A stretch of 60,096 bases of DNA from an uncultured Lachnospiraceae bacterium (lineage in GTDB: Bacteria; Bacillota; Clostridia; Lachnospirales; Lachnospiraceae). Below are positions 10,026 through 17,440 of this stretch, in pieces; positions within the stretch are counted from its first letter, which is position 1, and each line of letters opens with the position of its first letter. The position numbers were made by a program, and so were the translations under genes. The stretch covers positions 1 through 60,096 of the forward strand of contig CANQOK010000009.1 of NCBI GenBank assembly GCA_947625465.1, given 5' to 3'. The notes beneath the pieces are model-generated. The model had not been told where the DNA came from, searched no databases, and saw nothing but the letters and a program-made list of their open reading frames with translations.

Positions 10026-10880
10026 TTACAGGGTTCCTGTAATGACCAGTGTACTTGTGCCGGGAATGACCGACCATACGCCGGTTGCCGCGTCCTGTGT
10101 ATAGGCTGCGGCCGGAACGGTAATCTGTCCCGCGACTGTGGAGAACAGACCGGTAGCCGGATCGTAGGTGTAGTTGGTGGTCTCTGCCCACGCATCCCCA
10201 TTAAAGGTTACGGTCAGATTGTTTAAAATCGGATTAAACGTATCTGTGATCGCTGCCAGATCTTCCGCGGTTGCCGCAGTATTTCCGGTATTCTGGATCA
10301 GGAAGGTATAGGTCAGCGTGCCGTTTTCCGTTACCGGAACCGGGCTGATGGTCTTCGTGATGCTTAATACCGGTTCCGTTTCCACCGCGATTGTTTCGCT
10401 GGCTGTGATCGGCGTGATACCCGGGCTGGTGATGGTAACCGTGTTCTCAATGGTAGAACCGGTTGCCAGCGGCGCGTACTGATTGATATCCGCTTCATAC
10501 ACAATGGTCGCGTTTCCGCCTGCCGGTATAGAAATGCCGGAGATTGTAAGCGGAGATTCCGGTGTGACGGCAGGAGTATTCTGCAGTACACCGTTAATAT
10601 AGTAACGCACGGTACCTGTGCGGTAAGTTAAAGGAACGACAGTAACGGCGCCCGCCGTATAAGATCCCAGATTATCGGTAACGGTAATATTGGAAAATTC
10701 TGTTGTCCCGGAATTGATAATACTGATTATATAAGTGACACGATTGTCCTGCGGACCGTAAGTGTTTCCGACTGCGGTTTTGGTGGCGGAAAGTACTTCC
10801 AGAATTTCCCCCACTGCCACGTTGGAATTGGTTACGGTATTGTTATAGGTCAATTGTGCCTGATTTGTAAACTGAGCCAT
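10026..10880 (-). CDS. DUF11 repeat protein without visible signal peptide
   Basis: A 284-residue protein rich in Thr, Val, Asn and Gly that matches the DUF11 (bacterial beta-sandwich repeat) pattern. Two units can be seen: about residues 25-140 (EVLSATKTAVGNTYG, then VTYIISIINSGTTEFSNITVTDNLG) and about 168-284 (LSITKTISPVPVTENGTLTYTFLIQNTGNT). Such domains usually sit in cell-surface proteins, but this one starts MAQFTNQAQLTYN with no signal peptide, no sortase motif and no membrane helix. The start has AGAAAGGA upstream. The gene ends at a shared terminator. Its role is not known; a structural or secreted-layer protein is possible. Confidence 0.75.
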   Translation of the reverse strand: MAQFTNQAQLTYNNTVTNSNVAVGEILEVLSATKTAVGNTYGPQDNRVTYIISIINSGTTEFSNITVTDNLGSYTAGAVTVVPLTYRTGTVRYYINGVLQNTPAVTPESPLTISGISIPAGGNATIVYEADINQYAPLATGSTIENTVTITSPGITPITASETIAVETEPVLSITKTISPVPVTENGTLTYTFLIQNTGNTAATAEDLAAITDTFNPILNNLTVTFNGDAWAETTNYTYDPATGLFSTVAGQITVPAAAYTQDAATGVWSVIPGTSTLVITGTL

Positions 10881-11056
10881 AAAAATAATCCTTTCTTAGA
10901 AGCTGCTCAATATAAGTTATGCAGGCAGAAAAATTTGGTGCCAATCTGTCCGAAATGAGATAGCAGTGGATTTATTTTCCCGAATATGATACACTAAGAA
11001 AGACTTACATAGGAACGGACCGTTTCAGGTCAATGAAATACGCAGGAGGCGCGCGA

Positions 11057-11800
11057 ATGGATGCTCCGATCGTATCGGTGGTAATGCCGGTTTATAACGG
11101 TGAAAAATATATCAGACAGGCGATTGAATCAGTTCTGTGTCAGAAGGTGCCGCTGGAACTGATCATTGTGGACGACTGCTCGAACGACAGAACGCAGGAG
11201 ATGGTCCTGGGATATCTGTCCGCAGGCAATGTCTTTTATTATAAGAATGAGAAAAATGAAGGCGCGGCTTTTTCCAGAAATTATGGCAGCAGGCTTGCGA
11301 AAGGGGCGTATATCGCGTTTCTGGACGCAGACGACTGGTGGACGGAAGGCAAACTGGAAAAGCAGCTGGAACGGTTAAAGAAAACCAATGCAGTTCTGTG
11401 CTGTACGGCCAGAGAACTGATGCACCCGGACGGAAGCTCCGCCGGAAAAGTGATCCCAGTGCGGGAGGAGATCACGTACAAGTATCTGTTGTCGCACAAC
11501 AGTATCGCCTGTTCTTCTGTCGTGGCAAAAGCGGAAGCGATCCGCGAATTCCCCATGGAGCACGAGGACAGTCAGGAGGATTATATTACGTGGATGCGGA
11601 TCCTGCGCAAATACGGCAGCGCCTGCGGGATTAACGAACCCATGTTAAAATACCGGATGAGCTTTCACAGCAAATCCGGTAATAAACTGAAATCCGCGAA
11701 GATGACATTTCGGGCGTACCGCTATATGGGCTTTGGCCTGCTGAAATCCCTCTGTCTCTTCGTCTCCTATGCGGTCCATGGCGTGATCAAATATCTGTAG
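11057..11800 (+). CDS. Family 2 glycosyltransferase
   Basis: A 247-residue GT-A fold glycosyltransferase that should move a sugar from a nucleotide-sugar donor to a glycan or lipid acceptor at the inner membrane face. Visible features are the N-terminal VSVVMPVYNGEKYI, the donor-binding Asp pair in IIVDDCSNDRT, and the DxD-like motif FLDADDWW. The final 20 residues are hydrophobic (FGLLKSLCLFVSYAVHGVI) and could anchor the protein. I chose the ATG at 11057 with AGGAGG eight bases upstream, over an in-frame ATG eight codons earlier. It converges with the next gene, with only two bases between the stops. Confidence 0.85.
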   Translation: MDAPIVSVVMPVYNGEKYIRQAIESVLCQKVPLELIIVDDCSNDRTQEMVLGYLSAGNVFYYKNEKNEGAAFSRNYGSRLAKGAYIAFLDADDWWTEGKLEKQLERLKKTNAVLCCTARELMHPDGSSAGKVIPVREEITYKYLLSHNSIACSSVVAKAEAIREFPMEHEDSQEDYITWMRILRKYGSACGINEPMLKYRMSFHSKSGNKLKSAKMTFRAYRYMGFGLLKSLCLFVSYAVHGVIKYL

Positions 11801-11802
11801 TC

Positions 11803-12585
11803 TTATATCTGCCGGGTCAGCTCCAGCAGTTCCTGTAATACGGCCGGGCGGCAGGCAGCTATGATATCCATGTTGTCTGTATACCGGATTTCCCCGCCGT
11901 TCCACCGACAGACGCAGCCGCCTGCTTCCTGTACCAACAGCAGACCGGCGGCACAGTCCCAGGCTTTCAGACGGCGCTCCAGATAAGCGTCCTGCCGTCC
12001 GCAGGCCACATAGGCCAGATCGATGGCCGCGCTGCCCAGCCGGCGGGTGTCATTGCACCGCTTAAACACTTCCCTGAACACATGAAAATTTTCTTCCGCC
12101 AATTCTTTATAATAGGGAGAGGTACCGGTGGAAACGATGGAATTCTCCAGCGCGTCTGTCGCCGCGGCGCGGATCGGACTGCCGTTTCTGTAGGCGCCCT
12201 GCCCCTTAATGGCATAGAACAATTCATCGGCAAAGAAATGATAGACAACGCCGAACACAATCTCCTTCCCGTCGTACAGTGCCAGTGAACAGGCGCTTAA
12301 TCCGTAATCCTTGATAAAATTCTGCGTACCGTCGATGGGATCCAGGATCCATGCCGGTTTGTCCGTCAGAGGAAAATAACCGGTTTCTTCCCCCATAAAC
12401 AGAATGTCGGGGTACAGCTTCTGCAATCCGTCTTTCACATAGTTCTGTACAGCCAGATCGGCGTCGGTTACAAAATCCGCCCGTCCTTTTACATGAATGT
12501 TTTCATCCTGAAGCGGTTCGGCAACCAGGGCTTTGGTTTGGGAGACCAGCCGCAGGACGGCCGGGTAATCTATCGTTAAGTGCAT
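11803..12585 (-). CDS. Inositol monophosphatase family protein
   Basis: A 260-residue Mg-dependent phosphatase of the inositol monophosphatase/CysQ superfamily. The metal-binding motifs are present: GEET (first acidic site), DPIDGTQNFIK (the family DP(I/L)DGT signature) and WDCAAGLLLVQEAGG near the C-terminus. Substrates in this family include inositol-1-phosphate, fructose-1,6-bisphosphate and 3'-phosphoadenosine 5'-phosphate, and sequence alone does not separate them. The start has AAAGGA upstream. It has its own sigma-A promoter and stands alone on this strand. Confidence 0.85.
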   Translation of the reverse strand: MHLTIDYPAVLRLVSQTKALVAEPLQDENIHVKGRADFVTDADLAVQNYVKDGLQKLYPDILFMGEETGYFPLTDKPAWILDPIDGTQNFIKDYGLSACSLALYDGKEIVFGVVYHFFADELFYAIKGQGAYRNGSPIRAAATDALENSIVSTGTSPYYKELAEENFHVFREVFKRCNDTRRLGSAAIDLAYVACGRQDAYLERRLKAWDCAAGLLLVQEAGGCVCRWNGGEIRYTDNMDIIAACRPAVLQELLELTRQI

Positions 12586-12621
12586 TTCTGTAATTCCTTT
12601 CTGAAAGTTTGATCTAAGAGG

Positions 12622-12651
12622 ATTATAGCAGAAAGATCAGAATTCTGTAAA
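12622..12651 (-). promoter_or_regulatory. Promoter of the inositol monophosphatase-type gene
   Basis: On the minus strand TTTACA (12651-12646) and TATAAT (12627-12622) are separated by 18 bases, 37 bases before the start codon. Confidence 0.65.
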
Positions 12652-12712
12652 TAGGCGAAGCGGAGAATTGTTAAAACACCATATTCCATTTGAAAAAAAT
12701 AAAAATATTATG

Positions 12713-12741
12713 TTGCACAAATGAAACGCATATGATATAAT
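12713..12741 (+). promoter_or_regulatory. Promoter of the YhcG-type nuclease gene
   Basis: TTGCAC (12713-12718) and TATAAT (12736-12741) are 17 bases apart. The predicted transcript would start near 12748, placing the palindrome at 12775-12805 inside the 5' untranslated region. Confidence 0.75.
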
Positions 12742-12774
12742 GTGTGACGTAAAATAATAAAATTACTATGAGTC

Positions 12775-12805
12775 AAATTTGTGACAGCAGTGCTGTCACA
12801 AATTT
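12775..12805. repeat. 31-base palindrome in the 5' leader of the YhcG-type gene
   Basis: Arms AAATTTGTGACAGCA and TGCTGTCACAAATTT flank a single central G. The inner 29 bases recur exactly at 13094-13122 inside the coding sequence, 318 bases downstream and in the same reading frame. It lies between the promoter and the ribosome binding site, so it could be an operator or an RNA hairpin. Confidence 0.9.
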
Positions 12806-12819
12806 TTAAGGGAAAATTT

Positions 12820-13794
12820 ATGAAAAATGAAATAGATAAATCATCACAAGAAATCATACATATGATAGAAGCTGCCCGAAGCAATGCATATAAAAAAGTA
12901 AATGAAGAATTGATTCATATGTATTGGAATATTGGCCAGTTTTTAAGTAAAGCTGCCCAGAATGCAAACTTTGGAGATGCGTATATGGATTCAATCGCTT
13001 CCTCTATACAGAAATATTTTCCCGGGATAAAAGGTTTTACAAGACGTGGACTCTATCGGATAAAAAGTTTTTATGAAACATATGCAGATGATGAATTTGT
13101 GACAGCAGTGCTGTCACAAATTAGCTGGACGAATCATTTGATTATTTTAAGGAAGACAAAAACAGCGGAGGAGCGGCATTTTTATATAACTCTGTGTATA
13201 AAAGAAGGGTATTCCTCAAGAGAACTGGAACGGCAGATTAACAGCGCATATTATGAACGGTACACCTTGACAAAGGAAAAATTGTTGCCAAAACCAATAA
13301 AAGGATTAAGAGAAAATCCGTTTATGGACATCTATATTATGGAATTTCTACGATTACCAGAGGTTTATAAAGAAGTGGATTTTCGAAAAGAACTGATTCG
13401 TAATATGAAAGATTTTATTTTGGAGTTAGGAAAAGATTTTACATTTATCGATGAGGAATATAAAGTAGAGGTGGGAGGAGAAGAATATTCTATTGATTTA
13501 TTATTTTTTCATAGAGGATTGCAGTGCTTGGTTGCATTTGAATTAAAAATTGGAAAATTTAAGCCGGAATATGTATCAAAAATGGATTTTTATCTGGAAG
13601 CCCTGGACCGACAAAAAAAGAAAGATTATGAAAATCCAAGTGTTGGTCTAATATTGTGTGCTGCTAAAAATGATGAAGTAGCAGAGTATGCAATGAGCAG
13701 GACTATGTCCCCAATGCTTGTATCAGAATATGAGCTTAAATTACCGGATAAAAAATTACTAATGAAAAAACTTCAGGAATTTATGAGTGATTAA
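12820..13794 (+). CDS. YhcG-type PD-(D/E)xK nuclease (DUF1016)
   Basis: A 324-residue protein of the YhcG/DUF1016 family. The N-terminal half (about 1-150) has the family pattern (ARSNAYKKVNEELIHMYWNIGQFL, then YFPGIKGFTRRGLYRIKSFYE). The C-terminal half is a PD-(D/E)xK nuclease core with Asp226 in SIDLLFFH and Glu241-Leu-Lys243 in AFELKIGKFKPEY. These proteins are predicted DNases, often near restriction or other defence genes, but this one stands alone. I chose the ATG at 12820 with AAGGG at 12808-12812. A GTG at 12781 in the same frame would read through the leader palindrome. The same 29-base palindrome occurs inside the gene at 13094-13122. Confidence 0.85.
   Translation: MKNEIDKSSQEIIHMIEAARSNAYKKVNEELIHMYWNIGQFLSKAAQNANFGDAYMDSIASSIQKYFPGIKGFTRRGLYRIKSFYETYADDEFVTAVLSQISWTNHLIILRKTKTAEERHFYITLCIKEGYSSRELERQINSAYYERYTLTKEKLLPKPIKGLRENPFMDIYIMEFLRLPEVYKEVDFRKELIRNMKDFILELGKDFTFIDEEYKVEVGGEEYSIDLLFFHRGLQCLVAFELKIGKFKPEYVSKMDFYLEALDRQKKKDYENPSVGLILCAAKNDEVAEYAMSRTMSPMLVSEYELKLPDKKLLMKKLQEFMSD
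13094..13122. repeat. Second copy of the palindrome, inside the YhcG-type gene
   Basis: These 29 bases are identical to 12776-12804 and form a perfect palindrome around a central G. Here they encode part of the peptide FVTAVLSQIS, and the upstream copy in the same frame would also read VTAVLSQI. Confidence 0.9.
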
Positions 13795-13806
13795 AAAAAA
13801 TCGACC

Positions 13807-13830
13807 TAACCGTTTCCGGTTTCTTCCGAC
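13807..13830 (+). promoter_or_regulatory. Possible ECF-type promoter upstream of the sigma factor gene
   Basis: TAAC (13807-13810) and CGAC (13827-13830) are separated by 16 bases, resembling the AAC / CGAC layout used by some Bacillus ECF sigma factors such as SigX. It lies 45 bases before the sigma gene, so autoregulation is possible. No sigma-A promoter was seen here. Confidence 0.4.
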
Positions 13831-13874
13831 TATACAGGTGTAACAATCATGATTGAAACGAAAAAAGGTGTGAA

Positions 13875-15521
13875 ATGAAAACAAATGAAGTACTGGAATG
13901 GATTGATAACCGGGAATTTCTTGACCGGATCTATCAGTTCGCATATCACAGATGCAATACGTCTTATGAAGCGGAAGATTTATGCTCGGATATTATTCTC
14001 GCTGTAATCTCTGCGGTACAGAAACAGGAACGGATTGAAAATTTCTATGGATTTGTCTGGACGATCGCGGGCAGAGTTTACGCAGATCATTGTGAGAAAC
14101 GGAATCAGGAACGCAGAATGATCAGTATTGAAAACGAAGAATTGCCGATCATCCAGAAAGAAAATGAGATCGATCATTTGCTTGAAGATATGGTTATCAA
14201 AGAGCAGATGAAACGGATTGTTTCGGAGATTTCTTTTCTGTCAAAGGCGTACCGGGATGTGACGGTGATGTATTATTTGGATGAAGTCAGGGTAAAGGAC
14301 ATTGCCATGAGACTGGGGATCAGTGAAACCACGGTAAAACAGCGTTTGTTTTCAGCACGAAATCAAATCAGAAAAGAGGTTACAGCTATGAATCAAAGAA
14401 ATCTGTCGTTAAAACCCATACAATTAGACTTTATCGGAACCGGCAATCCGATCGGAAACGATCCGCGTGAAAAAGCGGAGAGAAGCTTTTCCCAAAACCT
14501 GATCTATCTATGCAAGGACAAACCGAAATCGGCAAAGGAACTGTCTGATGCGCTGTGCGTTCCCATGCCGTATATTGAGGAAGAACTGGAGATTCAGTGT
14601 CGGGGTGAAAACGGAAGCTACGGGACGCTGCGCAAATTGGATAATGGAAAATATGCGATCAACATTCTGCTGGCAGACTATGACGAATATGTTCAGGCGA
14701 ACAAAATATATGAAAAATATCTCCCTGCATTTTGCGGGCTTATCAGAACCAATCTTGAAAAAAACAGAGAACGCATTCTTTCCTTTCCGTTTCTCAGCAG
14801 TCAGAAAGAGGTTGCATTTATTCTCTGGTCTCTGATTTTCAGAACCGTCTGGGATCTTAACGGGCGGATCAACAAGGAGATTTCAGAGCGGTATTTTGCG
14901 GATATCAAACCCCGGGAACGGCCCTTTTTCTGTGCGGCTGTTGCCTTTCGCCCGGATGAAAAAATGGATGAATTTGGCTTTTACGGATGTGATGGGATTA
15001 ACGCAGCGGCGGTGGGAGACTATCAGTTGGTCTTTGTTTCCAATATTTACGGAAAGCGGATGGATCCGCATTTTCATTGCGGACATAACATATCGCAGGA
15101 TGAGAAGCTGCTGCTGGTACTGCGGGCGATCGGGGGCCTGCCGGAAGACGAGCTTACGGATACGGAAAAGGAAGTTGCAGCAAAAGCAATCGCGTGCGGA
15201 TATCTTCGGAAAAACGGAAAGATTCTGGAACCGAAGATTCTTGTGATCGATCAGAAAGATGAAAAGGCATTTTATCAGCTATCCTATGATCTTACTAAAG
15301 GTGTGGAACCGATTGTGGAACAGATCGCCGCAGAGCTTTCAGATTTTATGAAACAGCATATTCCGGAGCATCTGCTGAACGAATATCAGATTTATACGAC
15401 ACTGATCGCCGGCGCTCATATTTTATCCCAGACAATTGAGGAATGTATCCGGGAAGGGCTGCTGCGCGTGCCGGAGAACCGTCTCTGCGCGGAAGGGGTA
15501 TATATGGGGGTAAAAAAGTAA
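13875..15521 (+). CDS. Sigma-70 family (ECF-like) factor with long C-terminal extension
   Basis: A 548-residue protein. The first about 175 residues are an ECF-type sigma factor: region 2 in FLDRIYQFAYHRCNTSYEAEDLCSDIIL and region 4 with a helix-turn-helix in YYLDEVRVKDIAMRLGISETTVKQRLFSARNQI. The remaining about 370 residues are not a known sigma region. They include a short helix-turn-helix-like part (KSAKELSDALCVPMPYIEEEL, about 215-240), then a domain I do not recognise with a His/Cys-containing block (DPHFHCGHNIS) near residue 400. Large C-terminal domains in ECF factors usually sense a signal or replace an anti-sigma factor. No anti-sigma gene is adjacent. The start has AAAGGTG upstream. 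Confidence 0.75.
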   Translation: MKTNEVLEWIDNREFLDRIYQFAYHRCNTSYEAEDLCSDIILAVISAVQKQERIENFYGFVWTIAGRVYADHCEKRNQERRMISIENEELPIIQKENEIDHLLEDMVIKEQMKRIVSEISFLSKAYRDVTVMYYLDEVRVKDIAMRLGISETTVKQRLFSARNQIRKEVTAMNQRNLSLKPIQLDFIGTGNPIGNDPREKAERSFSQNLIYLCKDKPKSAKELSDALCVPMPYIEEELEIQCRGENGSYGTLRKLDNGKYAINILLADYDEYVQANKIYEKYLPAFCGLIRTNLEKNRERILSFPFLSSQKEVAFILWSLIFRTVWDLNGRINKEISERYFADIKPRERPFFCAAVAFRPDEKMDEFGFYGCDGINAAAVGDYQLVFVSNIYGKRMDPHFHCGHNISQDEKLLLVLRAIGGLPEDELTDTEKEVAAKAIACGYLRKNGKILEPKILVIDQKDEKAFYQLSYDLTKGVEPIVEQIAAELSDFMKQHIPEHLLNEYQIYTTLIAGAHILSQTIEECIREGLLRVPENRLCAEGVYMGVKK

Positions 15522-15535
15522 TCCCCGCTATCCGG

Positions 15536-15564
15536 TTGCGCAATCCGGATTTCTGTGCTATGAT
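15536..15564 (+). promoter_or_regulatory. Promoter of the rhodanese-TtcA gene
   Basis: TTGCGC (15536-15541) and TATGAT (15559-15564) are 17 bases apart. The -35 lies in a small inverted repeat (ATCCGG 15529-15534, CCGGAT 15545-15550). Confidence 0.65.
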
Positions 15565-15596
15565 AACGCAAGCAAAATGATGGGAGCGTGCTTGCT

Positions 15597-16742
15597 ATGG
15601 AAATCACTGTACAGGAATTAAAAAAGCTGGAGACCGGAAGTTATCAGATCATTGATATCCGGGATGCCATCGAGGCTGCACACGGAGCAATTCCGGGCGC
15701 GGTAAATATACCCATTGACAAGTTGGAAGGCAGCCCGCTTCTTGAAACAGATAAAAAACTGGTCATTGTATGTAACCGGGGGCAGGCCAGCGCGGAAGCG
15801 GCCGGGAAACTGGAGGAAGCAGGATTGGACGCAGTCAGTCTGACCGGCGGCTATACCGCGTGGCTGTTAAACCGGATGGAAGAAGACGACACGGAAGAAG
15901 ATTTCTGTGAGACGGTGGAACAGAACCTTCGCAAGCGATTCCGCAAGAAGATCTGGTGTAAATTCACCAAGGCGGTCACACAGTATGAACTGGTGCAGGA
16001 AGGCGACCGCATTGCGGTCTGTATGTCGGGCGGCAAGGATTCCATGCTGATGGCGAAGCTGTTTCAGGAATTGCAGCGGCACCATAAGTTCCCGTTTGAA
16101 GTGAAATTCCTGGTAATGGATCCGGGGTACACTCCCGCTAATCGGAAGCTGATCGAGGAGAATGCAAAAAAACTGCGGATTCCGATTCAGATTTTTGAGT
16201 CCGATATTTTTGAATCCGTTTACCATATCGAGAAGTCGCCCTGTTATCTGTGCGCCAGAATGCGGCGCGGCTATCTGTACAGTCATGCCAAAGCGCTGGG
16301 CTGCAATAAGATTGCGCTGGGGCACCACTACGATGATGTGATCGAGACGATTCTGATGGGAATGCTGTATGGGGCGCAGATCCAGACCATGATGCCGAAG
16401 CTGCACAGCACCAATTTTGAAGGCATGGAGCTGATCCGCCCGCTGTATCTGATCCGGGAAGAGGATATCAAACGTTGGCGGGATGACAACAACCTGCATT
16501 TTCTGCAGTGTGCCTGCAAATTTACAGATACCTGTACTTCCTGTAATAATGAAGAAAACCGCTCAAAGCGAGTGGAGGTCAAGGAGCTGATCCGGCAGAT
16601 GAAACAGACGAATCCGTTTGTAGAGGGCAACATCTTTAAGAGCGTGGAAAATGTGGGTCTGGATACGGTCATTGCCTATAAAAAAGACGGACAGCGGCAT
16701 CATTTTCTGGACGATTACGATGAGAAAGCATTCAGAGGATGA
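15597..16742 (+). CDS. Rhodanese-TtcA fusion (tRNA 2-thiolation-type PP-loop protein)
   Basis: A 381-residue fusion. Residues 1 to about 95 are a rhodanese domain with active-site Cys59 in VIVCNRGQAS, able to carry a persulfide. From about 125 it is a PP-loop ATPase of the TtcA family with SGGKDS at 144-149, a CxxC in SPCYLCARMRRG and a second Cys pair in DTCTSCNNE, which in TtcA proteins bind an iron-sulfur cluster. Known TtcA makes 2-thiocytidine at tRNA position 32. Here the sulfur carrier and the adenylating enzyme are in one chain. I chose the ATG at 15597 over a GTG at 15588 because TGGGAG at 15581-15586 is too close to the latter. Confidence 0.85.
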   Translation: MEITVQELKKLETGSYQIIDIRDAIEAAHGAIPGAVNIPIDKLEGSPLLETDKKLVIVCNRGQASAEAAGKLEEAGLDAVSLTGGYTAWLLNRMEEDDTEEDFCETVEQNLRKRFRKKIWCKFTKAVTQYELVQEGDRIAVCMSGGKDSMLMAKLFQELQRHHKFPFEVKFLVMDPGYTPANRKLIEENAKKLRIPIQIFESDIFESVYHIEKSPCYLCARMRRGYLYSHAKALGCNKIALGHHYDDVIETILMGMLYGAQIQTMMPKLHSTNFEGMELIRPLYLIREEDIKRWRDDNNLHFLQCACKFTDTCTSCNNEENRSKRVEVKELIRQMKQTNPFVEGNIFKSVENVGLDTVIAYKKDGQRHHFLDDYDEKAFRG

Positions 16743-16772
16743 TACTGCCATCCGCATGTGGAGGCGATATGA

Positions 16773-17426
16773 TTACCTGGCACGGGCAGACAGGCGGAAT
16801 ACGTCTTCCCCTTTTCCGATCACAACTAAATGATCATCTTTTTGAAAGATATAATTGCCGTCAGGCGAGGGATTCAGTACGGTTCCCTGCTTGATGGCAA
16901 TTATGTTGATACGGTGGAGCCGCCGCACATTGATCTCGATGATGCTTTTGCCCACCCATTCCGGCAAAATCGGAATCTCATAAATGGAGTACTCGCCAGT
17001 CAGTTCAATAAAATCAAAAATATTGTTGGAGGTATAGCGGACTGCCAGCTTCTCCGCGATTTCCCGTTCCGGGAAGAATACCTCGTCCGCTCCGATCTTT
17101 TTCAGAAAGTCTGCCTGTCGCTCCTGTTTTGCTTTGCAGACGACATAAGGAGCACCTAATTCCTTCAGGGAAGCGGAAATCTCCAGAGATTCATAGAAAT
17201 TATCCCCGACCGTTACAAAACAATAGTCAAAATTGTTGATTCCGAGAGAGCGCAGTACGCCCTCGCTGCAGCAGTCCCCGACATAAGCGTTGGGAAAGTC
17301 CTGGGAAAGTTCCTGGATCAGTTCTTCATTCTTATCTACGATCATAACCTCATTGCCGAGCTGCTGCATTCTGGCGGCAAGGTGTCGGCCTAAGGTTCCC
17401 ATTCCGATGATCAATATCGATTGCAT
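16773..17426 (-). CDS. trkA: TrkA-type potassium channel regulatory protein
   Basis: A 217-residue cytoplasmic gating subunit of a Trk/Ktr potassium uptake system. The RCK-N domain (about 1-120) has the NAD/ATP-binding loop IIGMGTLGRHLA and the acidic end VDKN. The RCK-C domain (about 135-217) includes IEINVRRLHRINIIAIKQG and ends with DDHLVVIGKGED. It has a single RCK unit, as in KtrA-like proteins, not the doubled TrkA of Escherichia coli. I chose the ATG at 17426 with AAAAGGAGGAA upstream. It lies 14 bases after trkH on the same strand, so the two form an operon. Confidence 0.92.
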   Translation of the reverse strand: MQSILIIGMGTLGRHLAARMQQLGNEVMIVDKNEELIQELSQDFPNAYVGDCCSEGVLRSLGINNFDYCFVTVGDNFYESLEISASLKELGAPYVVCKAKQERQADFLKKIGADEVFFPEREIAEKLAVRYTSNNIFDFIELTGEYSIYEIPILPEWVGKSIIEINVRRLHRINIIAIKQGTVLNPSPDGNYIFQKDDHLVVIGKGEDVFRLSARAR

Positions 17427-17440
17427 AAGTTCCTCCTTTT

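Noticed and set aside
12781-12819. GTG start 13 codons earlier for the YhcG-type gene
   Set aside because: It would begin inside the palindrome with no ribosome site; the ATG at 12820 has AAGGG at good spacing and the usual family N-terminus.
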